A DNA stretch of 64,000 nt, taken from NCBI GenBank assembly GCA_964030785.1, contig OZ034967.1, positions 60,307,212-60,371,211 on the forward strand. Direction: 5' to 3'. This DNA is from Siderastrea siderea. Lineage: Eukaryota; Cnidaria; Anthozoa; Scleractinia; Rhizangiidae. The translations under genes and the position numbers were made by a program. The notes beneath the pieces were generated by a model. The model was not told the DNA's origin, did not search any database, and was given only the letters and a program-made list of their open reading frames with translations. Shown in pieces: positions 24,304 to 35,451 of the stretch (position 1 is the stretch's first letter; the number at the start of each line of letters is the position of its first letter).

Positions 24304-25740
24304 ATCAAACTCAAACTCACACTTCCCCTGAGCATCAGGCTTTTCGAGTCCATACCTTCCCAACCCCCTTTAGGCGGACCTGATACTCAGGTTAACTCAC
24401 TCCCAAGATGGCGTACTTTTTTCATGGGGCGTTTTGCCACCCAAAGCAAGTCGACACGAGTTGGTTTCAGTATTGTTGCACTCAGCTAGTCCATTTGCCT
24501 ACCTATTGCAAGTCTGTCTACGCAAGTTCGCACCATCAAACTTGCGTTGACTGCGCAGGTCTTCCTTTGGCTAAGGTTTAATGTCGTACTCCCTTGAATA
24601 ATGAGGATGTACTTTTAGCTTACCCAGACTACTGTTTTTTCAGGGGTCTTTTCCTGTCCTCTGGTGTGGATCGTCACTCCTGTGCATCTCATGACACTTG
24701 TTTTATAAGTGCCTAGCTAAGCGTATCTCAAAGGCCTTGCAAAATCAAGAAGGGTGACGTTCTCTTTGTTGAAATAACTAACGGATGGTGTCATAAAGTG
24801 GTTACAGCACGGAGTCAGATCACACAATCAAGGATATCTCCGGAAAGAATGGGTCAAGGTAATTGTAATTGTGCGTTAAGGAATACATAAAATGATATAT
24901 ATCGTAATGTTGTCAAGGCAATAGTCTTGGCTCCAGTCTTAGTTCTGCTTGGAACCAAGTATGGCCATTTGTCTCTATAAGGAGCAAGAGATGGTCCTGT
25001 TCCCAACACACACTCGTCTCCTCAGTAACCACTGAATAGTGGATGAAGTTTGTAAAGCCCAAAAAGGGGATGTCATTCCCACATGGAAGAGATCTGGAAA
25101 TAAAATTGTTGGCATTAGGGAAACTGTGACCACTTAAATGAAGTGATCAATTGTCTAATTTGCACAAAACAAACAAACAAACAAACAAAAACAAAAACTC
25201 GAATACCTCTGGAACTAGAGAGGGGGTGTTGAGGCACATGACAAGGGCCCCGGTTGCCATACGTGTTTCTACCCTAAATAATAATAATAATAATAATAAT
25301 AATAGTGATCGTACTTCGACTTAGCTAAAACTAGCTGAACAAGGCAACTGACAACAAAGCAAATGGAGTAAATTTATTTTCCGCCCCAAATCCTCCAGCT
25401 CATGCTCCTTTTACCAGTTGATTTAATTATAACTGAAACTAAGCTTTTCGGAATGCGGATGGAAGTCAAGTGTTTACACATGAGCCCCTGGCTCGGAAGA
25501 TTAGGCGACTACTCCCTACGCTATGACGTTAAATTTTATTTTATTTTATTATTTTTTTTTACCAAAAGAGAAAAATAAGCTTAAAGTAGTTAAAAACAAA
25601 ACATTAAAATTAATAAGGGGAAATTAAGTTTATGAATGGGGGAAATTTATGCACTGGCATGGGAAGACGCTTTCCACTAAAAAAAAGAGTAATATGAACA
25701 TGCAGATGAGTGAAATATGAACTGACTAGACTGAAACTCT
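24304..25740. other. Intergenic, with microsatellites
   Basis: No gene is seen. 24,830 to 25,110 is the reverse-strand copy of the repeat in the transposase intron. An (AAAC)n tract is at 25,166 to 25,195 and an (AAT)n tract at 25,277 to 25,305. 25,530 to 25,565 is T-rich. The rest is unique-looking sequence. Confidence 0.45.
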
Positions 25741-25764
25741 GTTAAGCACAAAATTTTGGATTTA

Positions 25765-25862
25765 TCAACTGAGTTGATAAGGTAAATTGGTCACCGTAAA
25801 GACATTGAAAGGTGACGTTTCGAACGTTAGCTCTTCGTCAGAACGAGTCAAGGAATTGTGGG
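25765..25862 (-). repeat. Fragment of a dispersed retroelement-like repeat
   Basis: The block containing GGTGACGTTTCGAACG and CTCTTCGTCAGAACG is of a type seen repeatedly in coral genomes and, on the minus strand, resembles Penelope-like 3' modules (CTGACGAA...CGAAACGTC). No reverse transcriptase is next to it. The assignment rests on motif resemblance only. Confidence 0.35.
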
Positions 25863-26071
25863 TTGCACTTCGTTTATATGGAGAGTGGTGAAGCTACGCT
25901 ATGGTAGGAACATGGCAATTATACTTATTTGTTCCTGTTTTTCACGTTGCCATCTTCCTACCAGGCTTTTTGTTCCTAGACCACGCGGGTGCTTATGGCG
26001 GACCTCAGACCACCGCGAAAATACAGGCTGTGTTGCCGTCTATGATACCGGAGGCACGTGCTGGAACAATA

Positions 26072-26277
26072 GGGAACTTAAGCACAGACGTTCTTGAGCG
26101 ACGGACGGTAACCGGAAGTTGAACGTTTTCCTTTTAGTGCATTTTGACGCCATCACCGCCATCACGGCAGCCACCAGAAACCAAAACAAGAGTTTCCCAG
26201 CCTTTGGTGGGGAGCAAAAACAAGCCATCGAAGGGAACATTCAACTTCCGGTTGACGTCCGTACTTCATAAGTTCCC
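26072..26277. mobile_element. TA-flanked MITE (GGGAACTTAAG ends)
   Basis: TA|GGGAACTTA at the left matches TAAGTTCCC|TA at the right, and inverted similarity continues through an AACCGGAAGTTGAA block about 45 bases in. It is 206 bases long with no gene. TA flanks suggest Tc1/mariner mobilisation. Confidence 0.7.
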
Positions 26278-26308
26278 TAGTATCCCAGGGTACTACCAGT
26301 AGCTAGAG

Positions 26309-26732
26309 CATGGTTGCCACAGACAACAGTTTTCAAAATTCCCTGACTTTTCCCTGATAAAAATAAAATTTCCCTGACCAAATAAATACAAAATGTCCAT
26401 ATAGTAGCGGCCCCCAGCCTCCTTTTACAGCCGTCCTTAACACCCATTTATTCATATATTCATTACGTCGCTGATAAGTTTCCAACAAATCACAACAATT
26501 AGGGCATTTCCACGATGGTTTTAACAAAACAACGAGACAAGAAAAAGGAGAGATCACAGTGACTTGAAATATTTCTTTCAGCCATCAATGGTATATGAAA
26601 TTGTAATTCAATTTTCCCTGACTTTTCTCCAAAATGTCAATTTTCCCTGACTCAAAATAGGATTTCCTGACTTTTTCCTGACCTTGAAGAATTGTTTTTT
26701 CCCTGACCATTTCCTGACCTGTGGCAACCCTG
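26309..26732. mobile_element. hAT-like MITE (GGTTGCCACA ends)
   Basis: The ends CATGGTTGCCACAG and CTGTGGCAACCCTG are inverted. The interior has many copies of TTTCCCTGAC on one side and their degenerate forms on the other, as in hAT subterminal repeats. The target duplication was not visible. A related end begins at 63,908. Confidence 0.7.
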
Positions 26733-27981
26733 TACAGGTATGTCAGGGGAACTCAACAAGAAGCGATCTGATTGTGGAGAGCCAATGAAAAATGGCGCGT
26801 AAGGAAAAATTATCGTGAGCGAAAAACAAAAGATGAACGCCTTGGAAAGCCTAGGACTCTGGTAGCGAACGGGTTACAAAAATACGATTTAATTAACTAA
26901 ACTAGCTAAAATCGTTTATCATGGCAAGTCTCACTCGTTTGAGACTGATTTTGGTTGAATTATCAGATTTAACGAAAAAAAAAAACATTTAAAACAAAAT
27001 ATCCTTTTCTATAAAACAGTTTAGACTGAAAAAATCGATGCAAGAAGCGAATGCTTCCTCGTCAAAATAACATCGTTGTCAATAAAAACCGAGCCGGAGT
27101 GTTGTCCTCCTTTCTTTAATTTTATGTGTACATCATTAACCTTAACCTTTAACAAGTGACAGTGTCAACTGACAAATTCTCCTTAATAGTGTCCTTGCAT
27201 TTCTTATAGTTCTAGTTGAACCGGAAATTGTATTTAACTAGTTTGCCAAATTTTCTAAATAAATCACAAAATTGTCAGAGAGGCATCAACTTTAGAAGTC
27301 ACTAGATAAATCATTCTAAGAGGTAAAGTAGCCTCACTTGACTCAAATTTTAATAACTATGAACGTTTCTCGTGTACTAGACAACAGGACAGTACTATGA
27401 AACTGCACACAAGGAATCATTTTGATTTTATCTTTTCCCTCATTTAGTTGCAGTTGGTTTCCTTTTTCCTTGTGTTGATTTACGGCCTATTTTTCACAAG
27501 ACTAACGGGTTAAAATTCTTATATCACAATATAGACACTGTATAATATCGTGTTGGAAAACATATGCTAGTTTTCAGTGCATAAATCTCACTAAACTCAA
27601 GCGAACAGCCTATAAAACGAGTTAAACAGTACATCTTCTTTAAAGCACTTTGATGGCTTTTTTAAAAGTCTGCAATCGACTGCATGACTAATGAGAATAA
27701 TTACTAAACAGTCACGAAAGAGTTAGGACGGAATTGTATCCGAACTTCCTTTTCATAATTCGAATAACTGTATATCAACCAAAGATTCTATTTTAGTCGG
27801 GTAACAATCTTGCGACAGCATGAAAGCGCCTTAATAATTAAATGGCTTTTTCAGCTCTTACTAAAAGCAACAAAACTTTATGTCTGACAGGCTGACAGAC
27901 TGGGCTGAGCCACTTGGCTTCTACATTTCAACTCGCTCTCTGTTTAAAAACTAATTAGCGGCTCTTAAAACGTCCACGTAA
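26733..27981. other. Intergenic stretch
   Basis: I see no gene, repeat pair or recognised element here. It is the 3' flank of the NLR gene. A short A-run lies at 26,975, and the candidate polyadenylation signals on the minus strand are not distinctive. Confidence 0.4.
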
Positions 27982-30131
27982 TTACGTACTCTTTTTTATA
28001 AAGTGGAGATTTGTTTTGTTGCTTTCTTCAAAACACAGAGGAGATTGGAGAAACTGGATACGGTCGCCATGTGCTTCTTTGACAGACTGACTGAAGTGAC
28101 GTTCAGACAAAAACAACGTTGACAGAGTTGTGTTTATATTAAGCGCATCAGCAAGTGCAGCAAACCCAGCAGCCTCAAGGTTATTGTCACACAAATCCAA
28201 CGCTGTCAGAGTTGTGTTAGTCTGAAGCGCATTAGCAAGTGCAGCAGCCCCTTCAGCATCAAGGTTATTGTCTGACAAACTCAACACTGTCAGAGTTGTG
28301 TTAGTCTGAAGCGCATTAGCAAGTACAGCAGCCCCATCACCACCAAGGTTATTGCGAAACAAATACAACACTGTCAGAGTTGTGTTAGTCTGAAGTGCAG
28401 CAGCAAGTGCAGCAACCCCATCAGCACCAAGGTTACTGTGTGACAAACACAACTCTGTCAGAGTTGTGTTAGTCTGAAGCGCATTAGCAAGTGCAGCAGC
28501 CCCATCAGCACCAAGGTTATTGTCAGACAAACGCAACACTGTCAGAGTTGTGTTAGTCTGAAGCGCATTAGCAAGTGCAGCGGCAGCAGCAGCATCAATG
28601 TTATTATAATACAAATCCAACCTTGTCACAGTTGTGTTTCTCGTTAGCGCTTCAGCCAGCACAACAACCTGATCATAACCACCTCTTGCACCAACGACAA
28701 CAAAGCTTTCAAGTCTCAGATGCAAGCCAAAGGTATGTGCCAATTTCAAGTGAAAATCACTTTGTTCTTTTTTGCATTCTGCAATGCACTTCAATGCAAA
28801 ATCAATCTGATCTATGTTGACATGAATCGTTATACTCTTGATAAGGGCTGCTGCTGTTTCTTTAGACTGCGTAGCTAGCATGCCACAAGTGAACAAAAGC
28901 ACTTGTCTCAGCTGATGGAAATATCTCGTGTCAGCAGCTAAGCCTTCAGGACTGATTTCTCCACTGAGAAGTTGACAACAGAGAAAATAAGCTGCCAAAA
29001 ATTCCTGGAAGCTCTTGTGCATAAATCCGTAACAGGTACATGGTTTTCGCTTGCTGCTTCCAGGCTGAACTGACAGAAACCCGAATCCAGGTAAGTCCCT
29101 TGTATGATTTCCAAGCTGTTTGTCCGTGAAATACATGTTATCTTGGCACAGACCATTTAACGCTATCTTGCCAAGATGTTTTAACTGAGTTTTGTATACT
29201 TCAATCAGATCCTCAATGTCACCCGTTAATCTTTTTTTTTTTCTGTACCTTCTCAGGACACACTGTACTATTTCCACATACAGATGAGTTCTGCTTTCTG
29301 GAAACACGCCCTGAAAGTCTTCGCATAGAAGGCAAAGAAGTGCAGTGTTTAGGGGATTTGCGATTAGTTCTTTCAGGCTTCTATCATTCTTCAGCTTGTC
29401 TATGAGCTTCTGGTCTAAATTCCCTTCTTTCTCCTTGAAGAACTTGGATATAAAATCCATAGCATCTCCCACGGTAAATCCTTCGATCTCTAGCAGAGTG
29501 TTACAGAATTTTCTCACCTGTATCCCAGCCTCGTGCCGTGCTGTAACCACAAGGCGACATGGAGAGAGCATTCTACCTTGAATGATTTCTGAAAAGTACT
29601 CCAATTTACTGGCAGGTAACTCATCCAGTCCGTCAAGTACCAACAGAACTTTTGACTGATTGTGGCGAATGAACTCGACGAAATTCGCACGCTCTTTTTC
29701 GTGAATTTCTCGATCTAGAAGCTGATCGTCAATGGCCTCCCAAACGTTATGATCAGCATCGATGTCACGACATCTCAGTAATAGCAGAACTTTGACGTTA
29801 GGAAGGTAATTAACTGTTTCAGTTTTCTTGGTGGCCCAATCGTAAGAAACCTTATTGCAGTAGGTTGTCTTTCCCATACCAGGCTTTCCTTCAATTAACA
29901 CCGTTCTCGGCTTTGGACATTCTTCATGTGGTTGAAAGATAGCAGACATTTCAACAATGTTGGTTGTTGCTGTTCCCCTTGTTTTCTTTCTGCTGACCAT
30001 CTTCAGTCTTGTGAAGATATTATCAAGATGAAGGTGAAACTCTTTACACCAAGGAAAGGGTGCAAGCCATCCTTCCCGGATAGTGTACAGTTGGCGAATT
30101 CCATCAATTACCTCAGTGGGGTCAAAGAAAC
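27982..30131 (-). CDS. NACHT-LRR (NLR) innate-immune receptor, large exon
   Basis: The open frame extends from a CCCAG splice acceptor at 30,132 to the stop at 27,982, so translation probably starts in an exon outside the recognised part. From the in-frame Met at 30,000 there are 672 residues. Upstream lies a linker reading FFDPTEVIDGIRQLY and then EGWLAPFPWCKEF. In Met-based numbering: Walker A GKPGMGKTTYC (38 to 48), Walker B VLLVLDGLDELP (118 to 129), sensor VVTARHE (151 to 157), winged-helix end GFMHKSFQEFLAAYF (325 to 339), then LRRs of 28 residues (about 446 to 633). NLR proteins are cytosolic sensors that oligomerise with ATP. No stop or frameshift interrupts it. Any N-terminal signalling domain was not found. 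Confidence 0.9.
28135..28665 (-). repeat. 84-base tandem repeats encoding LRRs
   Basis: About six near-identical 84-base units (core peptide ALQTNTTLTVL, then NNLGADGAAALAN) lie head to tail in the NLR exon. Differences cluster at the variable LRR face (SLSDNN, CLSHSN, YLFRNN, DLCDNN). Such arrays change copy number easily by unequal crossover. Confidence 0.85.
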
Positions 30132-31046
30132 CTGGGGAAGAAATACGGGTAACAAAGTTAGCTTCGGAAATGATTCTGCGTCAACTATCCCTTTACTAAC
30201 CTATATCCTTTTCGCTTCAGAAAATTGATATTTAGGAATTATTTGCCGAACGCGAAGTAAACAGTCGACAATATTTACCGAGCCTGAGGCGAATAATTGT
30301 TTTAGTATAATTTTGAGTTGTGGACATCAAAAAGTAAAAAAGAGGGTAAAACTTGACAAAAAAACACCAAACAAAGTAACTTATTCACCGGGTAGCGCGG
30401 TGAATATAGCATTAAAATTATACTAAAATATAATAATGCTATTTTGCCAGGGTGACCTCATCAGCATAAAAGTGCTGTTAACAATAAGGGCCTTGGAAAA
30501 TTGAAACAGAAGACTATGCACTAAAATTGTGACACTATTAAAACTAAATAAATGCACGAACTATATGTAAAAATTAAAAAATACCCTCTGGTCTAGATTG
30601 CTACAATTAAAAAGCGTTAAAAAGCTAAGCTGAATAAAACGGGAAAAAAGTACTAAAGAACTGTTGACCTATAGACATTTAGGGCCCGGTGTTCAAAAAT
30701 TACAACAGAGTTGCACTCTGTTGTAATTACATGTAATAATGGAAACTTCTCTTACCCAAACACCGTAACAAACACGGCAGCTCCTTTTTAAGCGTTCCGT
30801 GCCCTCATCGAATTTTATGTTAAAATATAAAACCCGATGGGGGCGGAATCTTTGTAGGAAAGCTATATTAGCCTCCCCCCAACACCTACACTGGGAGTCC
30901 ATTTTTGCAATACTGTCGATCCTCTCCCCCCCCCCCCCCAACCTCTCCAGGAGGCTTATTTCTTTTAAGCACGTTTGAGATGGGGCTTGATAGAGAAGAG
31001 GGCATTAATAGAGATAGGGAGCTTAAAAGGACACTGTCATCAATTC
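30132..31046. other. Intron or 5' flank of the NLR gene
   Basis: No exon is recognised upstream of the NLR acceptor here. A run of 15 C residues lies near 30,925. 30,690 to 30,745 has a short dyad (TACAACAGAGTT and ACTCTGTTGTAA). Confidence 0.4.
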
Positions 31047-31394
31047 TTAGGATACTTTTGAAAAGCTAAAAGACATTCCAATCCACTGCTTTCGCTTAAT
31101 GGCCGCTACATCGGTCTTGGTTAGTCCAAATTCTGCTTCATTTTTGCTGTCATTTTTTAGCCAGTTTTTTGCCTTGTCGTAGAATTGATCGTCTATGAAC
31201 ACAGTTAATTTGCTTTCCTTTTTCTTTGAGCTTTTTAGCGCATCTAACTTCTCATAAAACGCGTCTTTGCGGACACAAAACGTCACAGTTTCCATTGCTT
31301 TCACGAACGAAGTCCCGTTTTCATCCAAGTGCGCACGTGCACGTTTTGCATAAATTAAGTTTTGACCGAGGTGAGTCTGGGACGCAAAAAGCAA
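31047..31394 (-). CDS. Unrecognised exon-like open frame (115 codons)
   Basis: The frame encodes a charged, protein-like sequence. A Met at codon 33 (METVTFCVRKDAFYEKLDAL) is the more natural start; the peptide continues through KLTVFIDDQFYDKAKNWL to AAIKRKQW. Composition and pattern resemble the start of integrase-like proteins of cnidarian transposons, but I cannot name the family. After KRKQW the frame runs into 11 poorly convincing residues, so the coding part is likely truncated there. It is probably unrelated to the NLR gene on the same strand. Confidence 0.4.
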   Translation of the reverse strand: MLFASQTHLGQNLIYAKRARAHLDENGTSFVKAMETVTFCVRKDAFYEKLDALKSSKKKESKLTVFIDDQFYDKAKNWLKNDSKNEAEFGLTKTDVAAIKRKQWIGMSFSFSKVS

Positions 31395-31427
31395 TAACTA
31401 GGAGAAAAAAAAGCGAAATTTTCAACT

Positions 31428-31502
31428 TCAGCTGTGTAGTGTAGTGGAGATCGAGATGGACATGTAATCTGAAGGTCGTGGGTTCAACGCACGGTAGGTA
31501 CT
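31428..31502 (+). repeat. tRNA-derived SINE head
   Basis: A box A-like TGTAGTGTAGTGG and a box B-like GTGGGTTCAACGC are spaced as in a tRNA, but paired stems are incomplete. This fits a tRNA-derived SINE or tRNA pseudogene rather than a working tRNA. Confidence 0.45.
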
Positions 31503-31854
31503 TGTAATTTCCTTCTTCCGTTGAAATTAATAACTAGACAGGGAAATAAGTTGAGAGTTAGGAGAGGGAGATAGTGAAAGAGAAGAACGAGTAGGTGGGG
31601 AGAAAGGAGCGATGGAGAGAAGAGTAGGAAATGGGATTTTTCTTTTCCTTTTTTTTTTATTCCTCTTTTCTTTTTAGAGCCCCCTAAAAATACCAGGCCC
31701 CTATTTTTAACCACACCCCATAAATTAAAACCCATTTTAGTTAGTTGACTGAAACAGAGCAAGAGAAAAATTACCTCGTTAAAAAAAAATACCTAGTTAA
31801 ATAATAAATTTACCTAGTTAAAAAAAAATTACCTACTAAACATTTTTAACTACA
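31503..31854. other. Low-complexity stretch
   Basis: Purine-rich sequence (GAGAAAGGAG-like, 31,550 to 31,640) is followed by a T-run and three copies of an ACCTAGTTAAAAAAAAAT-like unit (31,775 to 31,840). No gene is seen. Confidence 0.45.
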
Positions 31855-34800
31855 ACATAAATGCAAAACACGTTCTAGTTACTTGTAGTATACCTTGGTC
31901 ATGATGACCTTGATTACTTCCACCCGCACCTCTGACGCTAGATGCAACTTCTCCACTACTGCTACTCGCCCCTTCATGCTCAGTACCTAAAAACAGTCAA
32001 CACACAGCAGTTGGAGTTATCAAAAGCTACAAAGCTCTGAGCCAACACAGTGGCTCAAAAAATACATTCACTAACTGTTACTGGTATATGTTTGTCAATA
32101 ATAAGCTTACAATTAACTAGTGTTAGTGCAAACAAAGCCAAGGCAATTCTGCTTAATGTTTCTTTCATGTCAATATGCTTTCAAAACATGGACATGACAT
32201 GCCACCATTTCCTCCTTTTGATATTTATTTGGACTGCTACAATTGATGGCAGAATTAGTATGAGCACATCAAAATTTCAAAGCAAAATCACGTATGGGTA
32301 AAATTTTATCAACAGGAGTTTTCAGCAAATTTTAGGATTTCTATGCAGGGATCTAATATTTAATAGCGTTTTTTCAAACTCCTCAACCGGGCAAGTGCAT
32401 CAGAAAAGATACTTGCCCTGACAAAATTTTACTTGCCCATTCAAAATTACGTAATAATTAAATTTCAGTCAAAAACTTAAAGTTAACAAAACGTAAGTGG
32501 AAAGCTTCCATTTTATTTTCACTATGTTACTGCAGCAGCACCGCAGCAAGGCTCCAGTCAAACAATTTCATTTTACAAAATTAATCCAACTACGGACTAA
32601 TTCAACAACGGACAACAAATACAAAGAATTCAACAATGGACTTAAAAGATAGACCTACTTTGCACGTCAAATGTTCACTGTTAAACATTTGATTTGCGCA
32701 TTGACCTTTCAATTTTGATGAAACTTTCATCCAGGTACTTAAGCCAAGCTACGATGGTAAAAATGCACGCTTTTGTTGCTCTTTTTCGTATTTTGAACTT
32801 TGCTCGGAAGATTCACTTTTTTTTTCTTCCGCAGTGGTGGCGACACTTTGTCAAAGTAGCACCACATTTTGCAAAACTCGCGTGTGGCTAAAGAGCGAGA
32901 GTCTTTGAGTTTGCATATCGCTGCAGTACATCAGCATTCAAGAACAAAAAATTGAGCCTGCAGACATTTCACTTATGAGAGTACCACGTAACGTGTCGTA
33001 CGGGCAATGAAACAAAGTTTACAATTCACTACAGTACAGAATCACTGAATGGCTGGTGGACATTCAAAACACGGGTACATTGACTGGCGAGAAATTGAAG
33101 AAAAAATTTTGCTCCTTAAAACTTACTCATCCGCCAGACGAGTTTGTAATCTTTGATACTCGTCCGCAGGACTTTATAGTCGTCACGACTGCTAACATGA
33201 ATCCCTGTCTATGGCTGTCGGATGCCATGTCTTTACATGCCCTCCAAACTGATGTAAATCTTAGCTATATGCAGCTTACAGTGCCACCTAACATTCCACA
33301 AAATTAGGTGTCCCATATAGGGTATTAAATTTGCTCGCTAGAGAAAAACTGATTTTGTTATGCTGGGAAATGGCTTGCAGAGAAAAATTTGGTCAATTTT
33401 GACCAAAAAGTCAAAATGTAGGACTGACTGTTTGATAAACCTGTTATATTCAGAAAAGCATACATCATCCACTCATCAAATGGGCAAATTCATTGGCTCA
33501 TGTGGTACACCCACTTTACAGATAATGGGTCTAAATTTGGGTAAATGCCATAGCCGGCTGAAAATTTTGACAGGGGCAAATAATTTGGCATTTTATTATA
33601 AAGTGCTGAAATATCATTCTTACTGGGCTTTTTTGATTTCTTTGTCCCAGGGTTAAAACTTGGCGGTCGCACGGTCGCCCGTGGCGATTAAAAAGTGTCC
33701 AGGACGACTAAAAGTTGAGGTTTGATCGCCCGAAGGGCGACTACGATTTGAGAAGTACGAAAAGAGTAGCAATAACAATAAAATAAAATGTTCTTTCATT
33801 GAAGTACCTTTCTTTTTCTTCCTCGACTCTAAGTATATCAATTGTAGTAAAGGTTTAGTTTTAAAGCACAAAATTCAAAGTCGTTCGTGATCGAGTTTTT
33901 AGATCGCTTCGATACGTAGACGCCATTTTTGATTTTAATGACACGAGAATCCAGACATACCCAGAGTTCAATGCGGTACGTTTTCAATAATATCGGCAAA
34001 ATTACTCGATACTGCTCGATATAATAGACTTACTTTTCACCTGAATTCAAAAGCAATCGAAAGAAACTGAGAATCGTGATACTGAAGTTTATAGATGTTG
34101 ACAAGATCGTTTTGTCCGTATTTGGAAAATAATGGTCCAGTTTTTCTTTAAAAGTTTAAGGACCAAGTCAGAACCTGTAAGTGAAGAAAATAGCAAACAA
34201 GAAGGAGACGAACGATCCCCAACACGGACTGAACAGAGTTTTTATTGTTATAACAATTTTACCAATTTCTCGACAGTACATTGGCAAATGTGAGCATTCA
34301 AGACAAAGTTAAGATCAAGCAAATTTCTTTTGGCGTTTCAGTAAAACACCTTACTAAAAAACAAGGGCTCAAACAGCCATGAGACGTTTATTCGAGCAAA
34401 AATGATTTAATTTTTTTGTGTTAGTAGAGGAAATTCGAGGGCTACTTTATTTTGGCCTGGGCGACTAAGAATTTAGGGATACTGGCCTGAGTGGCGACTA
34501 AGCACTGAAGTTATTTTTTAGCCCTGTTGTCCGTGATTTGAAGGGTTTCTTTGCACTGTCTTTTAAGTCCTCCCAGAATGACTTTCCTTTGTCTTTTGAC
34601 ATTCTTTATCACCACAGCTTACCCAAGCTACAATTAATTGTAATCAAGAAATAACATGTAAGTCAACTTTCTTCCACCATATCATATGGATAAACTGCAT
34701 TGTGCATTCTCATCCCAGGGGGCAGGGATTTGGGAATCGGTGCAAAGGACTTTCTAGGGGACTGATGTTTATGACTTAGCTTGTTCCCGTCTATTTTCCT

Positions 34801-35370
34801 TGTTTGCAAAATTATTTTTGAGGTTTGTGAAAGAAGGATAAACTGAAAAATAATAGGGATCTTTTCAAGACTAGAATGCCCAGCAGTCCAAACTTTTCGA
34901 TGAATTCTGACAGAAAGGCTTATTCAGATGTTTTGCAACTGTTTTTTACATTTGTTTGAAAGTGCCAAACAGATTTAGAAAAGTACTTCATTTTGGTTTT
35001 TGACAACTTTTTTTCAAGCTTGTGCATTTAGTGGTTTGACCTGCCAGTTAGAACCTCACATTCAATTCGCACGGAAATTCTCATTCAAACCTCTTGGGAG
35101 TATTCAAAGTTTGTTTGCAATTACCAAGTTGTTCCAAAACCCAATAATGTTGCCCTTCTTCCAATGGGTAGCTAGGGATGAAAATTCTCCTACCATTCTG
35201 AAGTCCCAGCCACATGGAGGTCGTGCAGTTTTTCTTCTGCACACAAAGTTGAATCATTTTGGTACCTTTGGACTTAACCTAGGATTACTTGGGACCCAAG
35301 GATTGAAATAATGTCCTTTGACCGATGACAGTATGTATTTTTGCACCTATTAATATTCCAACTCCAACCT
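31855..35370. repeat. Segmental duplication A, copy 2
   Basis: This aligns with 795 to 3,565 in the same orientation. It differs by small indels, a nonsense change in the shared open frame, and an inserted 879-base transposon. Its exon-like piece at 31,894 to 31,986 (minus strand) keeps splice boundaries. The copies lie about 31 kb apart, so this is not a simple tandem pair. Confidence 0.85.
33648..34526. mobile_element. hAT-like element with 6-base target duplication (1)
   Basis: It starts CAGGGTTAAAA and ends TTTTAGCCCTG, flanked by TTGTCC on both sides. The uninterrupted site is visible in duplication A copy 1 near 2,610. Subterminal copies of GGCGACTA and its complement occur near both ends, as in hAT elements. 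It splits the Lys-rich exon of copy 2. There is no transposase in 879 bases. A 6-base duplication is unusual for hAT (typically 8) but is known for a hAT subgroup. Confidence 0.85.
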
Positions 35371-35451
35371 TGTTATAGTATTACAGTGAAACCCATTAAA
35401 CCATGAACGCCTAAAATTATTTCTGGAATGTTTATTGTTCTGTAACCAAGC

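Noticed and set aside
25901..26122. Overlapping short frames on both strands near 26 kb
   Set aside because: They cross the boundary of a TA-flanked MITE and have no protein-like pattern.
28135..28665. Regular 84-base repeats that could suggest a CRISPR-like or minisatellite array
   Set aside because: They lie in frame inside the NLR exon and encode 28-residue LRRs; there are no unique spacers and the genome is eukaryotic.
28575..28820. Gln/His-rich plus-strand frame opposite the NLR LRRs
   Set aside because: It is the antisense of the LRR repeats and has no independent evidence.
31047..31394. N-terminal signalling exon of the NLR gene
   Set aside because: Same strand and upstream, but the peptide does not resemble CARD, Death or other NLR effector domains and ends without a splice donor; it is kept as a separate unrecognised frame.
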